NCBI GenBank assembly: GCA_900539765.1
Contig: UQDF01000021.1
Coordinates: 1-33,763 of the forward strand
DNA length: 33,763 nt
From: an uncultured Porphyromonas sp.
Lineage (GTDB): Bacteria > Bacteroidota > Bacteroidia > Bacteroidales > Porphyromonadaceae
Direction: 5' to 3'
Both the position numbers and the translations under genes were made by a program. The notes below the pieces were generated by a model. The model had not been told where the DNA came from. It saw only the letters and a program-made list of their open reading frames with translations, and did no database searches. Shown here piece after piece: positions 1 to 8,600 of this stretch. Position 1 is the first letter of the stretch. Each line of letters starts with the position of its first letter.

Positions 1-238
1 ACACGATGGTGTAGCAATCCCCGTTGATGTTCTTTTCGTCTATGCAGATGGTGGAGCCCATATTCTTCTCATTGAGTATGGGGATCTTCAGATCAGAACT
101 TACAGTGCTTTTAGCAGAAGACTTGCCTGGAGATCGTGAGGCTCCAGGCTTCTGCAAATGGCGTTGGTGCGCTGGGCTTTTGTATCCGCTCAGGACATCT
201 TTGTACCAGCGAAAGAGTTTCTTCGAGCTCATCCCCAT
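1..238 (-). pseudogene. IS transposase ORF2 (ISAon1/ISL3-like), cut by window edge
   Basis: Reading leftward from an ATG at 238, the minus strand encodes an open frame with a short basic/aromatic segment (SSKKLFRWYKDVLSGY) followed by GSTICIDEKN and DCYTIV. The ID-E-(x)n-YTIV pattern matches the first catalytic Asp region of ISL3-type DDE transposases, in the ISAon1 arrangement where a small N-terminal ORF precedes the catalytic ORF. The frame is open back to about 274, overlapping the end of the upstream ORF in the +1 frame, so the two could be joined by frameshifting or translated separately from the ATG. The gene leaves the window at position 1, so completeness cannot be judged. Family call is from motif resemblance only. 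Confidence 0.6.
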
Positions 239-269
239 ACAGTAGGCGACTTGCCCGATACTGGTGGGC

Positions 270-662
270 TTAGACCCAATCAATCTCTTTTAAAAAATCG
301 CCGAAAGCCTTGGTCGCTTTCATGCCTTTTTCATTGTATGAGTAGCTGTTGGTGTAGCTCTTTTGCTCTTGTCGCTGCTCTTGTTTTATCTTCCAGCGAC
401 GACGCTTGAGATAGAGGAAGACCTCCTTGCCCATAGCTGGGAAGGTCTGCAACTCGATGTAGTTCGTATAGCCGTCTAGGACTACGTTTGAGAGGTCTCC
501 GTTGACCTCTTTTTTCAACTCTGCTGGGATATGGTCAGTGTCTTCTTTCTCTACCATATAGATGCGGTAAACACCGCTTTCTTCAACCAACTTCTCGAAG
601 TCAAAATCTTGAAGGATTTCTTGGGGAGCGAACAGCTCAATCCAATCTAGTTCTTTAGTCAT
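270..662 (-). CDS. ISAon1-family transposase N-terminal region protein
   Basis: A 130-aa protein. The central IELQTFPAMGKEVFLYLK stretch followed by KRRRW closely resembles the small ORF1 product of ISAon1-type elements (family signature of an F-P-x-x-G-K core and a basic KRRRW motif). The C-terminal part (KATKAFGDFLKEI) is also typical. ORF1 of these elements is thought to supply an N-terminal DNA-binding portion for the catalytic ORF2 product, which lies immediately to the left on the same strand. The ORF ends at TAA 31 nt before the ATG of ORF2. Together these two ORFs are one insertion sequence transcribed leftward. I could not define a terminal inverted repeat with certainty; a candidate end lies near 757-782. 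Confidence 0.7.
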   Translation of the reverse strand: MTKELDWIELFAPQEILQDFDFEKLVEESGVYRIYMVEKEDTDHIPAELKKEVNGDLSNVVLDGYTNYIELQTFPAMGKEVFLYLKRRRWKIKQEQRQEQKSYTNSYSYNEKGMKATKAFGDFLKEIDWV

Positions 663-1004
663 GTCTGAGGTGGTAAGGGGGGAGCCGAAGAGCTCTCCAC
701 ATTCATTTGGGGGTGCAAGTTAATCAATTCACTTCAGTTAGTTTTTTATGGGTGGCTTCTCCCCCAGCACCTCAAAATAGGAATTAGCCCTGTATGCAGT
801 CATAAATTAGTCTTCAGAGTCCGCTTAGAGTCTTTTGAGGGCTAAAAAAAATTCTATTCTGGTCCTCCATTTGGTTAAGTCGATAAATAATACTACTTTT
901 GCAGTGTATTACGTGCTCATAGAAATTACTCTTGAGCTATAGGCAATACACTAACATGCTATAAACTAATCAGAAACAAACCAGTAACAAGACAAAGTAT
1001 AATT
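663..1004. other. Intergenic: possible IS end and ompA leader
   Basis: No gene seen. The left part probably contains the outer end of the insertion sequence; a C-rich motif at about 764-777 (CCCCCAGCACCTC) recurs at 4044-4056 and in diverged form near 22430, so it may be a transposon end. The right part carries the promoter of the ompA pair (870-901) and a leader of roughly 95 nt that is A-rich just before the ATG at 1005. Confidence 0.5.
870..901 (+). promoter_or_regulatory. Bacteroidetes promoter of the ompA pair
   Basis: TTTG at 870-873 and TACTTTTG at 894-901 match the Bacteroidetes sigma-ABfr consensus (-33 TTTG, -7 TAnnTTTG) with a 20-nt spacer. Transcription would start about 908-910, giving a leader of roughly 95 nt before the first ompA start codon. 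Confidence 0.75.
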
Positions 1005-2168
1005 ATGAAAGTAAAGCTCTTTCTGATCTCCCTCTTGTTGGGAGTAACGACTCTAACGCTGAGTGCTCAGGAGACTGTAGCACCTCAAGCTGGCACAAAG
1101 CCTGTCTACAAGACAACCTTTGAGCGTGGCACAGCAGCAGATCATTGGTTCCTTACACTACAAGGTGGTGTGGGAGCTCAGTTTCTAGAAGGCAACGAAG
1201 AGAAGTCCTTTGGGGATCGTCTTCAGATGTCTTACTCACTCTCTTTGGGTAAGTATTACACACCTTCCTTTGCTACACGTCTCAATCTAGTTGGAGCACA
1301 GGCTCACACCTATTACATGGCGGGCAACGAAGTGATGAACTACGAGACTAGCTTCGTAGGTGCTCATTACGACTTCATGTTTGACATCGTCAATCACTTT
1401 AGCCCTTACAACGCTAAGCGTGTCTTCCACATCATCCCATTTGTAGGTATGGGTTACAACATGAAGTTTAACAAGTCATTTGAGGATCTTCATCACACTG
1501 CAGCTGTCGATGCTGGTCTACAGCTCCAGTTCCGTCTAGGTCGTCGTGTTGATCTCGTTATCGAGGGTAAGGCTATCTACAACAACTTCAACTTTGACTA
1601 TAGTGACTGTCCTAAGGCTAACGCGTGGAATCCTAACGCATACAACGGTCTCTACGGAGCCCTCACAGGCGGTCTTAACTTCCGTATGGGTGGTGTCGAG
1701 TGGACAGAGGTTGTACCTATGGACTATGCTCTGATCAACGATCTAAACAGCCAGATCAGCTCACTACGCGCAGAGAACGCAGAGCTCAGCAAGCGCCCTG
1801 TATCTTGCCCTGAGTGCCCAGAGCTAACTGCACAGCCTACTACGAGAGAGGTTATGTCTGATAAGACGATCCTCTTCAAGTTCGATAGCTCACGCATCGA
1901 CAAGAACCAGATGATCACGCTGTACAACGTCAGCGAGTATGTCAAGGAGAATAATACACCTATCCTAGTCATCGGCTACACCGATACGACTGGAGATGCT
2001 ACCTACAACCTAGGTCTCTCAGAGCGTCGTGCTAAGGCTGTCACCGATGCCCTTGTCAATGACTTCGGTGTTTCTCCTGATATGATCACTACTCAGTGGG
2101 AGGGTGCTACGGATACGCTATTTGACACTAAGGCTTGGAATCGTGTCGTCATCATACGTTCTAAGTAA
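1005..2168 (+). CDS. OmpA-family outer membrane protein (Omp40/41-like), copy 1
   Basis: A 387-aa outer membrane protein. Residues 1-21 form a signal peptide ending LSAQ. Residues about 40-240 form an N-terminal membrane beta-barrel rich in aromatic and Gly alternation. A hinge with NDLNSQISSLRAENAEL (short coiled coil) leads to SKRPVSCPECP with Cys268 and Cys271. Residues about 283-387 form a C-terminal OmpA peptidoglycan-binding domain with the NLGLSERRAKAV motif and the GYTD acidic residue. The architecture, length and CPEC hinge match the paired major OmpA-like proteins of P. gingivalis, which associate as disulfide-linked oligomers and tie the outer membrane to peptidoglycan. It is the first gene after a strong promoter, with a paralogue 51 nt downstream, so the two are almost certainly co-transcribed. 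Confidence 0.9.
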   Translation: MKVKLFLISLLLGVTTLTLSAQETVAPQAGTKPVYKTTFERGTAADHWFLTLQGGVGAQFLEGNEEKSFGDRLQMSYSLSLGKYYTPSFATRLNLVGAQAHTYYMAGNEVMNYETSFVGAHYDFMFDIVNHFSPYNAKRVFHIIPFVGMGYNMKFNKSFEDLHHTAAVDAGLQLQFRLGRRVDLVIEGKAIYNNFNFDYSDCPKANAWNPNAYNGLYGALTGGLNFRMGGVEWTEVVPMDYALINDLNSQISSLRAENAELSKRPVSCPECPELTAQPTTREVMSDKTILFKFDSSRIDKNQMITLYNVSEYVKENNTPILVIGYTDTTGDATYNLGLSERRAKAVTDALVNDFGVSPDMITTQWEGATDTLFDTKAWNRVVIIRSK

Positions 2169-2219
2169 GTCGCATAGCTCACTCAAATCATCAATCTACG
2201 AATTAAACACACTAGAAAT

Positions 2220-3383
2220 ATGAAAGCAAAAGTATTTATGCTATCACTCGTTGTCGCCCTGACAGCTTTTGTGGCTCAAGCTCAGGAGGCTCCTGAGGTC
2301 GACAACCGCCCCGCATATAAGACGGAGTTTGAGCAAGACCCTGCAGCTCACTGGTTCATTGAGCTACATGGAGGTGCTGCTATGCTACCTTTTGGCAACA
2401 AGGCTAATGAGGACGCCGAGTTTGTAGATCGTCTCTCACCCGTTGTCAGTCTCTCTTTCGGACGCTGGCACTCACCATACTTTGCAACCCGCTTGCGTGG
2501 TTATGCTTGGAATGTATACAGCTTTGAGAAGCCTGCTAACGAGGTCGTTCGCTATCAGAACGTCTTTGGCGCAGCTTCACTCGAGTTTATGTTTGATCTA
2601 GTCAACTACTTCGCTCCATACAGAGAGAGTCGTGTCTTCCACCTCGTTCCCTTCGTCGGTCTAGGTGCACACATGAAGTTCTACTCAGCAAACGATGAGA
2701 GCGGTGATAAGCTTGGTACAGAAAATGACTACAGTGGTCTCCTCAATGGAGGTCTCGCACTCAAGTTCCGTCTAGGCAAGCGTGTCGACCTCAACCTCGA
2801 GGGTCAGATGATGGTATCTAAGAATAACTTCCAAGGTACTCAGACAGTTCATCAGCCTGCAGATGTTACAGCTCTTGTATCAGCAGGTCTAACCTTCAAG
2901 CTCGGTCGTGTCGCCTTCCAGCCGATCACTCCTATGGACTATGAACTAGTTAATGACCTCAATGGTCAGATCAGCTCGCTACGCGCTCAGAATGCTGAGC
3001 TCAGCAAGCGTCCTGTTTCTTGCCCTGAGTGTCCAGATGCTCTAGCTCCTGCATCGACTGTTAACGTTATAGAGAACGTCGTAGCTTTCCGTATCGGTAG
3101 CGCTAAGATCGACAAGAACCAGATGATCAACGTATACAACTCTGCTGAGGCTGCTAAGGCAAACGGAGGTAAGATCTACATCGTCGGCTATGCTGATGAG
3201 CAGACTGGTAATCCTCAGATCAATATGTCACTCTCTGAGCGTCGTGCTGAAGCTGTCAAGAATGCCCTCATAAACAACTACGGAGTCAATCCTAACGATA
3301 TCGTTATCGACTTCAAGGGCGACACTGTACAGCCATTTGCTACAAACGAGTGGAACCGCGTTGCGATCATCAACATCAAGTAA
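2220..3383 (+). CDS. OmpA-family outer membrane protein (Omp40/41-like), copy 2
   Basis: A 387-aa paralogue of the preceding gene with the same layout: signal peptide (residues 1-21, ending AQAQ), N-terminal barrel, short coiled coil (NDLNGQISSLRAQNAEL), CPEC hinge with Cys268 and Cys271, and an OmpA C-terminal domain with NMSLSERRAEAV. The two copies are nearly identical around the hinge and diverge in the barrel loops, which fits partners that heterodimerise or heterotrimerise through hinge disulfides while presenting different surface loops. The OmpA domain should bind peptidoglycan. The gene is second in a two-gene operon and is followed by a clear terminator hairpin at 3475-3512. The role of both copies in envelope stability and host interaction is known for P. 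gingivalis homologues and inferred here. Confidence 0.9.
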   Translation: MKAKVFMLSLVVALTAFVAQAQEAPEVDNRPAYKTEFEQDPAAHWFIELHGGAAMLPFGNKANEDAEFVDRLSPVVSLSFGRWHSPYFATRLRGYAWNVYSFEKPANEVVRYQNVFGAASLEFMFDLVNYFAPYRESRVFHLVPFVGLGAHMKFYSANDESGDKLGTENDYSGLLNGGLALKFRLGKRVDLNLEGQMMVSKNNFQGTQTVHQPADVTALVSAGLTFKLGRVAFQPITPMDYELVNDLNGQISSLRAQNAELSKRPVSCPECPDALAPASTVNVIENVVAFRIGSAKIDKNQMINVYNSAEAAKANGGKIYIVGYADEQTGNPQINMSLSERRAEAVKNALINNYGVNPNDIVIDFKGDTVQPFATNEWNRVAIINIK

Positions 3384-3474
3384 GCGACAGCAACGATAGC
3401 TACTTCTCACATTGTCATGGCATGACTCTTTGCTAGATAAGGTCTGACATGTAGAGGTGCAAAAATCTAAATAT

Positions 3475-3515
3475 AAAGAGAGGTGGTGACCGATTGGTTA
3501 TCACCTCTCTTTGTT
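3475..3515 (+). terminator. Rho-independent terminator after the ompA pair
   Basis: An 11-bp perfect stem, AAAGAGAGGTG (3475-3485) with CACCTCTCTTT (3502-3512), followed by GTTT. It lies 91 nt after the second ompA stop codon. The A-start and T-end make it usable in both directions. Confidence 0.75.
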
Positions 3516-3559
3516 TATACGTGCTATCTTGAGCACGGGAGGCACTTGATGAGCAGTGA

Positions 3560-3775
3560 TCGTCGTGTCAAAACGAGATGTCGCCCTATAGAGACGCACG
3601 GCTCGGAAGCAGACCGTTGGTGCGTCCGTTGTGTCAAATGTTACAGTGTCTGATGGCTGGACTCGTCGTGCTGATGTAGTTTGTGTAGGGGCGGACCTGC
3701 GTGTCCGCCCCACAGAGCATACTGCGCTTCGATGAGGACGGGCGGACACATAGATCCGCCCCTACCAATCGTTAC
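3560..3775. repeat. Palindromic intergenic repeat cluster A (GGGGCGGAC/GTCCGCCCC type)
   Basis: Contains a perfect hairpin GGGGCGGAC...GTCCGCCCC (3688-3711), a second hairpin GGGCGGA...TCCGCCC (3740-3762) and degenerate GACGCACGG/GTGCGTCCG arms (3592-3628). The flanks GTAGGGG and GTTACACGTT recur beside the related repeats at 19438-19530, 21160-21335 and 33541-33763. No reading frame in it looks like a gene. It is a member of a dispersed palindrome family. Confidence 0.7.
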
Positions 3776-3780
3776 ACGTT

Positions 3781-3816
3781 CCTAATCTCTGACCTCTAAC
3801 CTCTAACCTCAGACTC
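3781..3816. repeat. CTAATCTCTGACCTCTAAC short repeat
   Basis: CTAATCTCT is followed by CTAAC units in tandem. The reverse complement (TTAGAG/GTTAGAGATTAG) is found at 21117-21153 and a shorter copy at 13195-13208. Here it lies between the GGGCGG palindromes and the CCACGTGG element. Confidence 0.6.
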
Positions 3817-3984
3817 GATAGCCACGTGGGGATTTGACATTTCCCACGTGGCTATTTTCTATTCTCCACATAGGCGCAAATCATTTCCTCCGAAGTATCA
3901 TTTGATTCCTCCGAAGTTTTATTTCTCGCCTACGTGGAGAATTTTCTTTTTCCACGTGGGCGTTTGAGATTTTCCACGTGGGGA
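3817..3984 (+). repeat. CCACGTGG-palindrome intergenic element, copy 1
   Basis: About 168 bp. Begins with a perfect 13-bp stem ATAGCCACGTGGG / CCCACGTGGCTAT (3818-3830 and 3843-3855), continues with a central direct repeat of TCCTCCGAAGT (at about 3886 and 3907) and ends with two more CCACGTGG palindromes. A near-complete copy lies inverted at 17259-17426. It has no coding potential and very different base pattern from the flanking genes. Confidence 0.8.
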
Positions 3985-4099
3985 TCCACTCTTCGAAGGT
4001 GAAATCATATCGAAGCCTGGCCCCCTGTCTATCACGTGTCAGTGTTGCGCCCCAGCACCTCCAAATTAGCCTGTACGAAATTGCGAGTAAATCTGAAGC
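3985..4099. other. Intergenic; possible solo transposon end
   Basis: No gene seen. Contains CCCCAGCACCTCC followed by AAATTAGCC-TGTA at 4042-4075, resembling the sequence at 764-795 beside the left-edge insertion sequence. It directly precedes the riboswitch promoter. It could be a solo IS end, but the match is short. Confidence 0.35.
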
Positions 4100-4131
4100 T
4101 TTGCTGATCTGGTTGCTTTTCAGTACCTTTG
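4100..4131 (+). promoter_or_regulatory. Promoter of the cobalamin-riboswitch operon
   Basis: TTTG at 4100-4103 and TACCTTTG at 4124-4131 with a 20-nt spacer, a full match to the Bacteroidetes consensus. Predicted transcription start near 4138-4140 is just upstream of the riboswitch aptamer, as expected for a cis-acting leader. Confidence 0.8.
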
Positions 4132-4142
4132 TGGGAGATTTT

Positions 4143-4368
4143 GGTTAGTGGATAGGCATACCGCTCACTACACCTATGCGAGGTGTAGCGTATGTCACAC
4201 CACTCTAAGAGGGAATCAGGTGCAAGTCCTGAGCAAACCCGTTGCTGTAAAGCTCACCATAGGCCAAGGTGCCATCTAGCTAGATGAGACCACTGTCCCG
4301 CTAATGTTACTAAGGGATGGGAAGGAGACACCTTAGCGAGCTAAGCCAGAAGACCTGCCACAATCGTT
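4143..4368 (+). ncRNA. Cobalamin riboswitch aptamer
   Basis: Shows the conserved cobalamin aptamer blocks in order: GGGAATCAGGTGCAAGTCC (4211-4229) leading into GAGC...CCCGTTGCTGTAA (4230-4250), CCACTGTCCC and GGGATGGGAAGGAG (4290-4326), and the 3' B12 box GCCAGAAGACCTGCCA at 4345-4360. An extra peripheral hairpin CTACACCT/AGGTGTAG lies at 4168-4188. These RNAs bind adenosylcobalamin or related corrinoids and normally repress when ligand is plentiful. About 190 nt separate the B12 box from the first start codon; that segment holds several hairpins that can serve as the expression platform. The boundaries are approximate. Confidence 0.92.
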
Positions 4369-4380
4369 GTACACATCAGC

Positions 4381-4553
4381 CTGCAACGTGGACTTTGCAG
4401 TACGATACGCTTCTAGTTAGGGGCAGCTCATATGAGCCCCACCTTGTACTAGACGACTAGGATAGATACTCCTAGTCTATAGTTCGTTGAGCCGTAATGA
4501 CGTAGAGTCTACCATGCAGTACTGAGACAGTATTTTGGATTATCTAGACTCTA
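4381..4553 (+). promoter_or_regulatory. Riboswitch expression platform with start-site hairpin
   Basis: Serial hairpins follow the aptamer: CTGCAA/TTGCAG (4381-4400), GGGGC/GCCCC (4420-4440), GACTAGGA/TCCTAGTC (4455-4477), and a long stem TAGAGTCTA (4503-4511) with TAGACTCTA (4545-4553) enclosing TACTG/CAGTA (4520-4532). The last stem ends 5 nt before the ATG at 4559, so it could block ribosome access. None is followed by a long T run, which favours translational rather than transcriptional control. The structures are read by eye; energies were not computed. Confidence 0.55.
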
Positions 4554-4558
4554 TTGAT

Positions 4559-5665
4559 ATGAGACATATCTACTTGCTTGTACTGCACAGCCTCACTGGT
4601 TTACTCCTCTTAGGTGTGGCGACACTCTCTGCGCAGGAGAGTCGCATTACGGAGGTGCTCGCTTACCACCCCGCTCCAGGACAATTTATGGGTAGCGAGG
4701 CGATGGCGAGCCAAGATGTCACCACTTACGCTGATCTTCTTCGCAAAGCGCAGCAGCGCCTTGTCGAGGAGCATACCTTCCTCTCTCTCGGTGGGTGGGG
4801 TGGGTACATTGTCGTGAGGATTCAACCCGCATTGGTCAACCAGCCTGATCAGGCGGACTTTGCCATACTGGGCAATGCTTTCATCGGCAATGCGGAGCCG
4901 GGAATCATCTATGTGAGCCAAGATGTCAATAGCAACGGACTAGCGGACGACCCGTGGTACCGCATCCGTGGCAGCGAGGACTATCGTAGCAACCTAGACT
5001 ACACAATCACTTACTACAAGCCAAAAGATCCATACAAAGACCCCATCGCCTGGAGCGACTCGGAGGGAGAGTCGGGGCTCATACCGCGCAATAAGTACCA
5101 CACGACCAATAGCTACTATCCGCTCTGGGAGGGTGATAAAGTGACCTTCACGGGTGTCCTCCTGCCTGACTGTATGAAGCTAGACCCTGCGACTGGGCAG
5201 TGGCGATCTGAGCCTTACGCTTATGGCTATGCGGATAATCATCCCAACGACTCCTCGGGCAGCCACATTGATATAGATAGTGCGGTCAATGCCGCGGGTG
5301 AGCTGGTACACCTAGATCGTATCGACTTCCTTAAGGTGCAGACGGGCGTCCATCAGCAGACTGATGTGACGGGTGAAGTGTCGACCGAATTTACGGGCAT
5401 CAAGCCTCTCGCCAAGGGCTCCAGCATCGTCTCCCCCACAGCGACGCCCGCTGTACGTCTCTCCTATAGCGACAAGCAGCTACAGATCGAGAGCGAGGTG
5501 AGCGGTACGCTATACCTATATAATATAGACGGGCAACTGATCCTAACGCATCCGCTCTCTGTGGGTCGTACTACGGTCGCTTTGCCCGCTATGGGTGCTT
5601 GTTATGTCGCACTCTTGCGCCTAGAGGGCGGAGCTACGACATCGCAACGTATATGCAGACAATAA
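4559..5665 (+). CDS. Exported B12-locus surface protein, probable T9SS cargo
   Basis: A 368-aa protein. I start it at ATG 4559 (MRHIYLLVLHS...) rather than the in-frame TTG at 4535, because the ATG begins a clean signal peptide ending LSAQ. The body has SLGGWGGYIVV, DFAILGNAF, PGIIYVSQDVNSNGLADD, WYRIRGSE, YYPLWEG and DFLKVQTGV. This pattern resembles the uncharacterised 'cell surface protein' family encoded in cobalamin-riboswitch loci of Bacteroidetes. The last ~75 residues (LYLYNIDGQLIL ... CYVALLRLEG) resemble a T9SS type A sorting domain, so the protein is probably exported and anchored on the surface. It is first after the riboswitch and 25 nt before the giant gene, forming an operon. 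Corrinoid binding is an inference from control and family context; no catalytic motif is evident. Confidence 0.75.
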   Translation: MRHIYLLVLHSLTGLLLLGVATLSAQESRITEVLAYHPAPGQFMGSEAMASQDVTTYADLLRKAQQRLVEEHTFLSLGGWGGYIVVRIQPALVNQPDQADFAILGNAFIGNAEPGIIYVSQDVNSNGLADDPWYRIRGSEDYRSNLDYTITYYKPKDPYKDPIAWSDSEGESGLIPRNKYHTTNSYYPLWEGDKVTFTGVLLPDCMKLDPATGQWRSEPYAYGYADNHPNDSSGSHIDIDSAVNAAGELVHLDRIDFLKVQTGVHQQTDVTGEVSTEFTGIKPLAKGSSIVSPTATPAVRLSYSDKQLQIESEVSGTLYLYNIDGQLILTHPLSVGRTTVALPAMGACYVALLRLEGGATTSQRICRQ

Positions 5666-5690
5666 CAAACTATATATTCACTCAATTACT

Positions 5691-8600
5691 ATGCAAAGAA
5701 CAGTAACGACAACGCTCCTGCTACTCTGCTGGTTACTCCTGCCACCGATCGTGTGGGGACAAGAGGACAACGAACTCTTGATGCCCACAGATACTTGGAG
5801 CAGTAACGAGCATAAGGTGGGAGATACCCCGCTGATCCTCTACGATAGTGGAGGAGTCGATGGCAATGCTCAGGCATACAAGACGGGGAAGATCCTCTTC
5901 ACGCCAGAGCAAGCTGGCAAGTGTATCGAGATAGAGATACAGGAGCTTGCTTTAGACAATCAAGACGAGCTTTACATCCTCGAGGGTGCCGCACCTTTCT
6001 CTAGTTGGTCTTCTCCTAATGAGAAGTTAATTATCAGGAAGTTTACCAAGGAGGATAAACCGACGCTACCCCTTAAGCTTCGCTCTAGTGACAAGTCTGG
6101 TAAGCTAACAATCGGTAGCAAGACGAAAGCTAATCCAGGCGCCGGCTTTAAGATCATCGTACGCACGGTCGATCAGCCTGCGATCAAGGTTACCTCTATC
6201 CTAGAGGACAAGAGTGCTAGCCACGACCCCTACATCGGTGAGCAGTCGCTCATCGTCTCTAACCTCAAGGTTACAACCGAGGGACTAGCCAAGGCTCCCC
6301 AGCTGACGGCTCTGCACTATAAGCTCAGCGAGACAAAGCCGAGCGACATCACGGCGATATACCTCTACGAGGTGAACAGCCGTAAGCCCAAACAGCTAGA
6401 CGCTAGCAAGCTACTCGGCAAGACGACCGAAGTCTCTGCCGAGGGTACGATCACACTCTCTAAGGAGTACACGCTCTCTGAGCCTAACCATGATCTAGTT
6501 CTGGTCGTTGACCTCAAGAGCGACGTGGCGGCTGGTAGCCGTATCAATGTCGCGACGACGAAGCTCACGACGACTCTCGGCGATCACGCCGTAACGCTCC
6601 AAGAGCCTAAGACGCTCACCGTAGAGGATGCTTACGCACTCGCTAAGACTCCGAAAACTTATACCATAGGTGATAAGTCGCTGACACTATACGATGATGG
6701 CGGTAAGTATGAGCCGATCAGCGAGAAGTTTGACGGATACGCTGTCTTCAAGCCTGAGACTGCTGGCAAGGTGATTCAGGTAGACTTTACGAAGCTAGAT
6801 CTCTTTAGCTACTCTTCTATCGGTCGTGCCGACCTAGTTGAGGTGTACAATGGCTCAGAGGTCAACGCTGACAACCTCATCATCAAGCTCAACAAGGAGA
6901 AAGCTTACAAGGCAACTTCGACAGCTCCTGATGGTAGTCTGACGATCCGTCTCGTAACGAATACGGGGGTTCCCAAGGCTGGCTTTGAGGCTCTAGTCTC
7001 TCAGATTGCACCTATGCCGATGGCGGTCGACTCGCTCTCGGGTAGAACCATCGAGGTCGACACCTTTGCGATGCCTATCAATGCAAGCGTCAAGCAGGTC
7101 GGTATGGTTGCTTTCACGCTCGTTGCTAAGGGAACCAAAGACCCTGTCACACTGCAGCGTCTAGACCTAAGCTCTATCAGCAAGAAGACAGACGTAGCGC
7201 AGGTGGCTCTCTACTACAGCCCGATTGTAGATGACTTTACGAAGGCTAAGGAGATCGCTCGCTGGGACTTTGCCGAGGCACTCACCGCCACGCTCCCCAC
7301 GCCTCAAGCATTGCGCGAGGGCGCTAACCACTTCTACCTAGCTGTAGACCTCCAGGAGACTGCTCACAAGGGCAATAAGATCAACCTCTCTATTGACAAG
7401 ATCCACCTCTCAGCAGGCGAGAAGACGCTACCCGAAGAGGAGCGCACTCGCACGGAGGCTCTAGAGGTAATGAATAAGATGGTGCTCACTCTCGGTAAGC
7501 ATCATGTCAAGGTGTACGAGACTTGGGACTTTATGCCTCAGCTCAAGCACAAACTTACCACGGGATATGACACCGATGCAGGCGAGCGTAGCGTCACCTT
7601 TGAGGCGACCGCTCCAGACAACGTCATCCAGCTAGACATCAATGAGTGGGACTTCTACTACTCCTCTTGGGGTAGCAAGCCTACGCTCAAGATTTATGAC
7701 GGCAAGGATGCCACGGCTCCTCTGCTCTTTGAGCTAAAGCCCAACAAGGATGCCTACAAGACGAAGCCAGCCGACTACATCCGCTCTACGCAGAAGGCTC
7801 TGACCTTCGTCTTTGATGCTAAAGGCGCTTCTGGCTCGCTAGGCTGGCGTGGTCAGGTCAAGCAGTACCTGCCACAGGACATGAAGGTTGACTCAGCCTC
7901 TGCAAAGCAGATCGAGCTACCCTTCATCGCTGTCGGATCAGAGCAGAACCCAGTCTTAGCTCTTGACATACATACGATCGGAGACCGCAAGCCGATCCAT
8001 ATCGATGGTCTCACGGTCAACCTCAAGGGTGGTGCTCCTCAGATCGAGCGCGTAGCTCTCTACGCCGCTACGGCCGAGGGTACGCTCGATGCGAACAAGC
8101 TCATCGCAGCTACTCAGGTAGAGCCAACGATGCAAAGCGTAGACCTACCGACCGACTCACTGCAGAAGTACGGCACGCTGAAGGAGTTTGCCAATAGCTA
8201 CATCCTCGCACTAGACATTCGCAAGGATGCTCCAGCAGCCGACAGTATAGACGTGGCTATCGCCAAGCTAACTGTTGCTGGTCAGCCTATTGACGTTCGC
8301 AACGCAGATCCTAAGGGATCGTACAAGCTGGTCAACATCTTCAACCACCCATCATCGGGTGACAATAAGGAGGTGACGGTCACCACGCCCCTATCGTACT
8401 ACGACGAGGGCGGTCCCAATGGCAAGGTGCTCAAGAACACAGGGTCGTACGTAACCTTCCTCCCAGCCCATGAAGGCGAGGTGATAACCCTCACGATCGA
8501 CTCAATAAATCTACGAAGAGCCACCTTCGGCATCTACTCAGGACGTGACCATACAAATGAGAGCAAGCTGCTCTCCACAGGAGATAACAATATACTCAAG

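Noticed and set aside
4535..4558. In-frame TTG start giving eight more residues to the first B12-operon protein
   Set aside because: It lies inside the predicted start-site hairpin and would bury the signal peptide; the ATG at 4559 begins a clean signal sequence.
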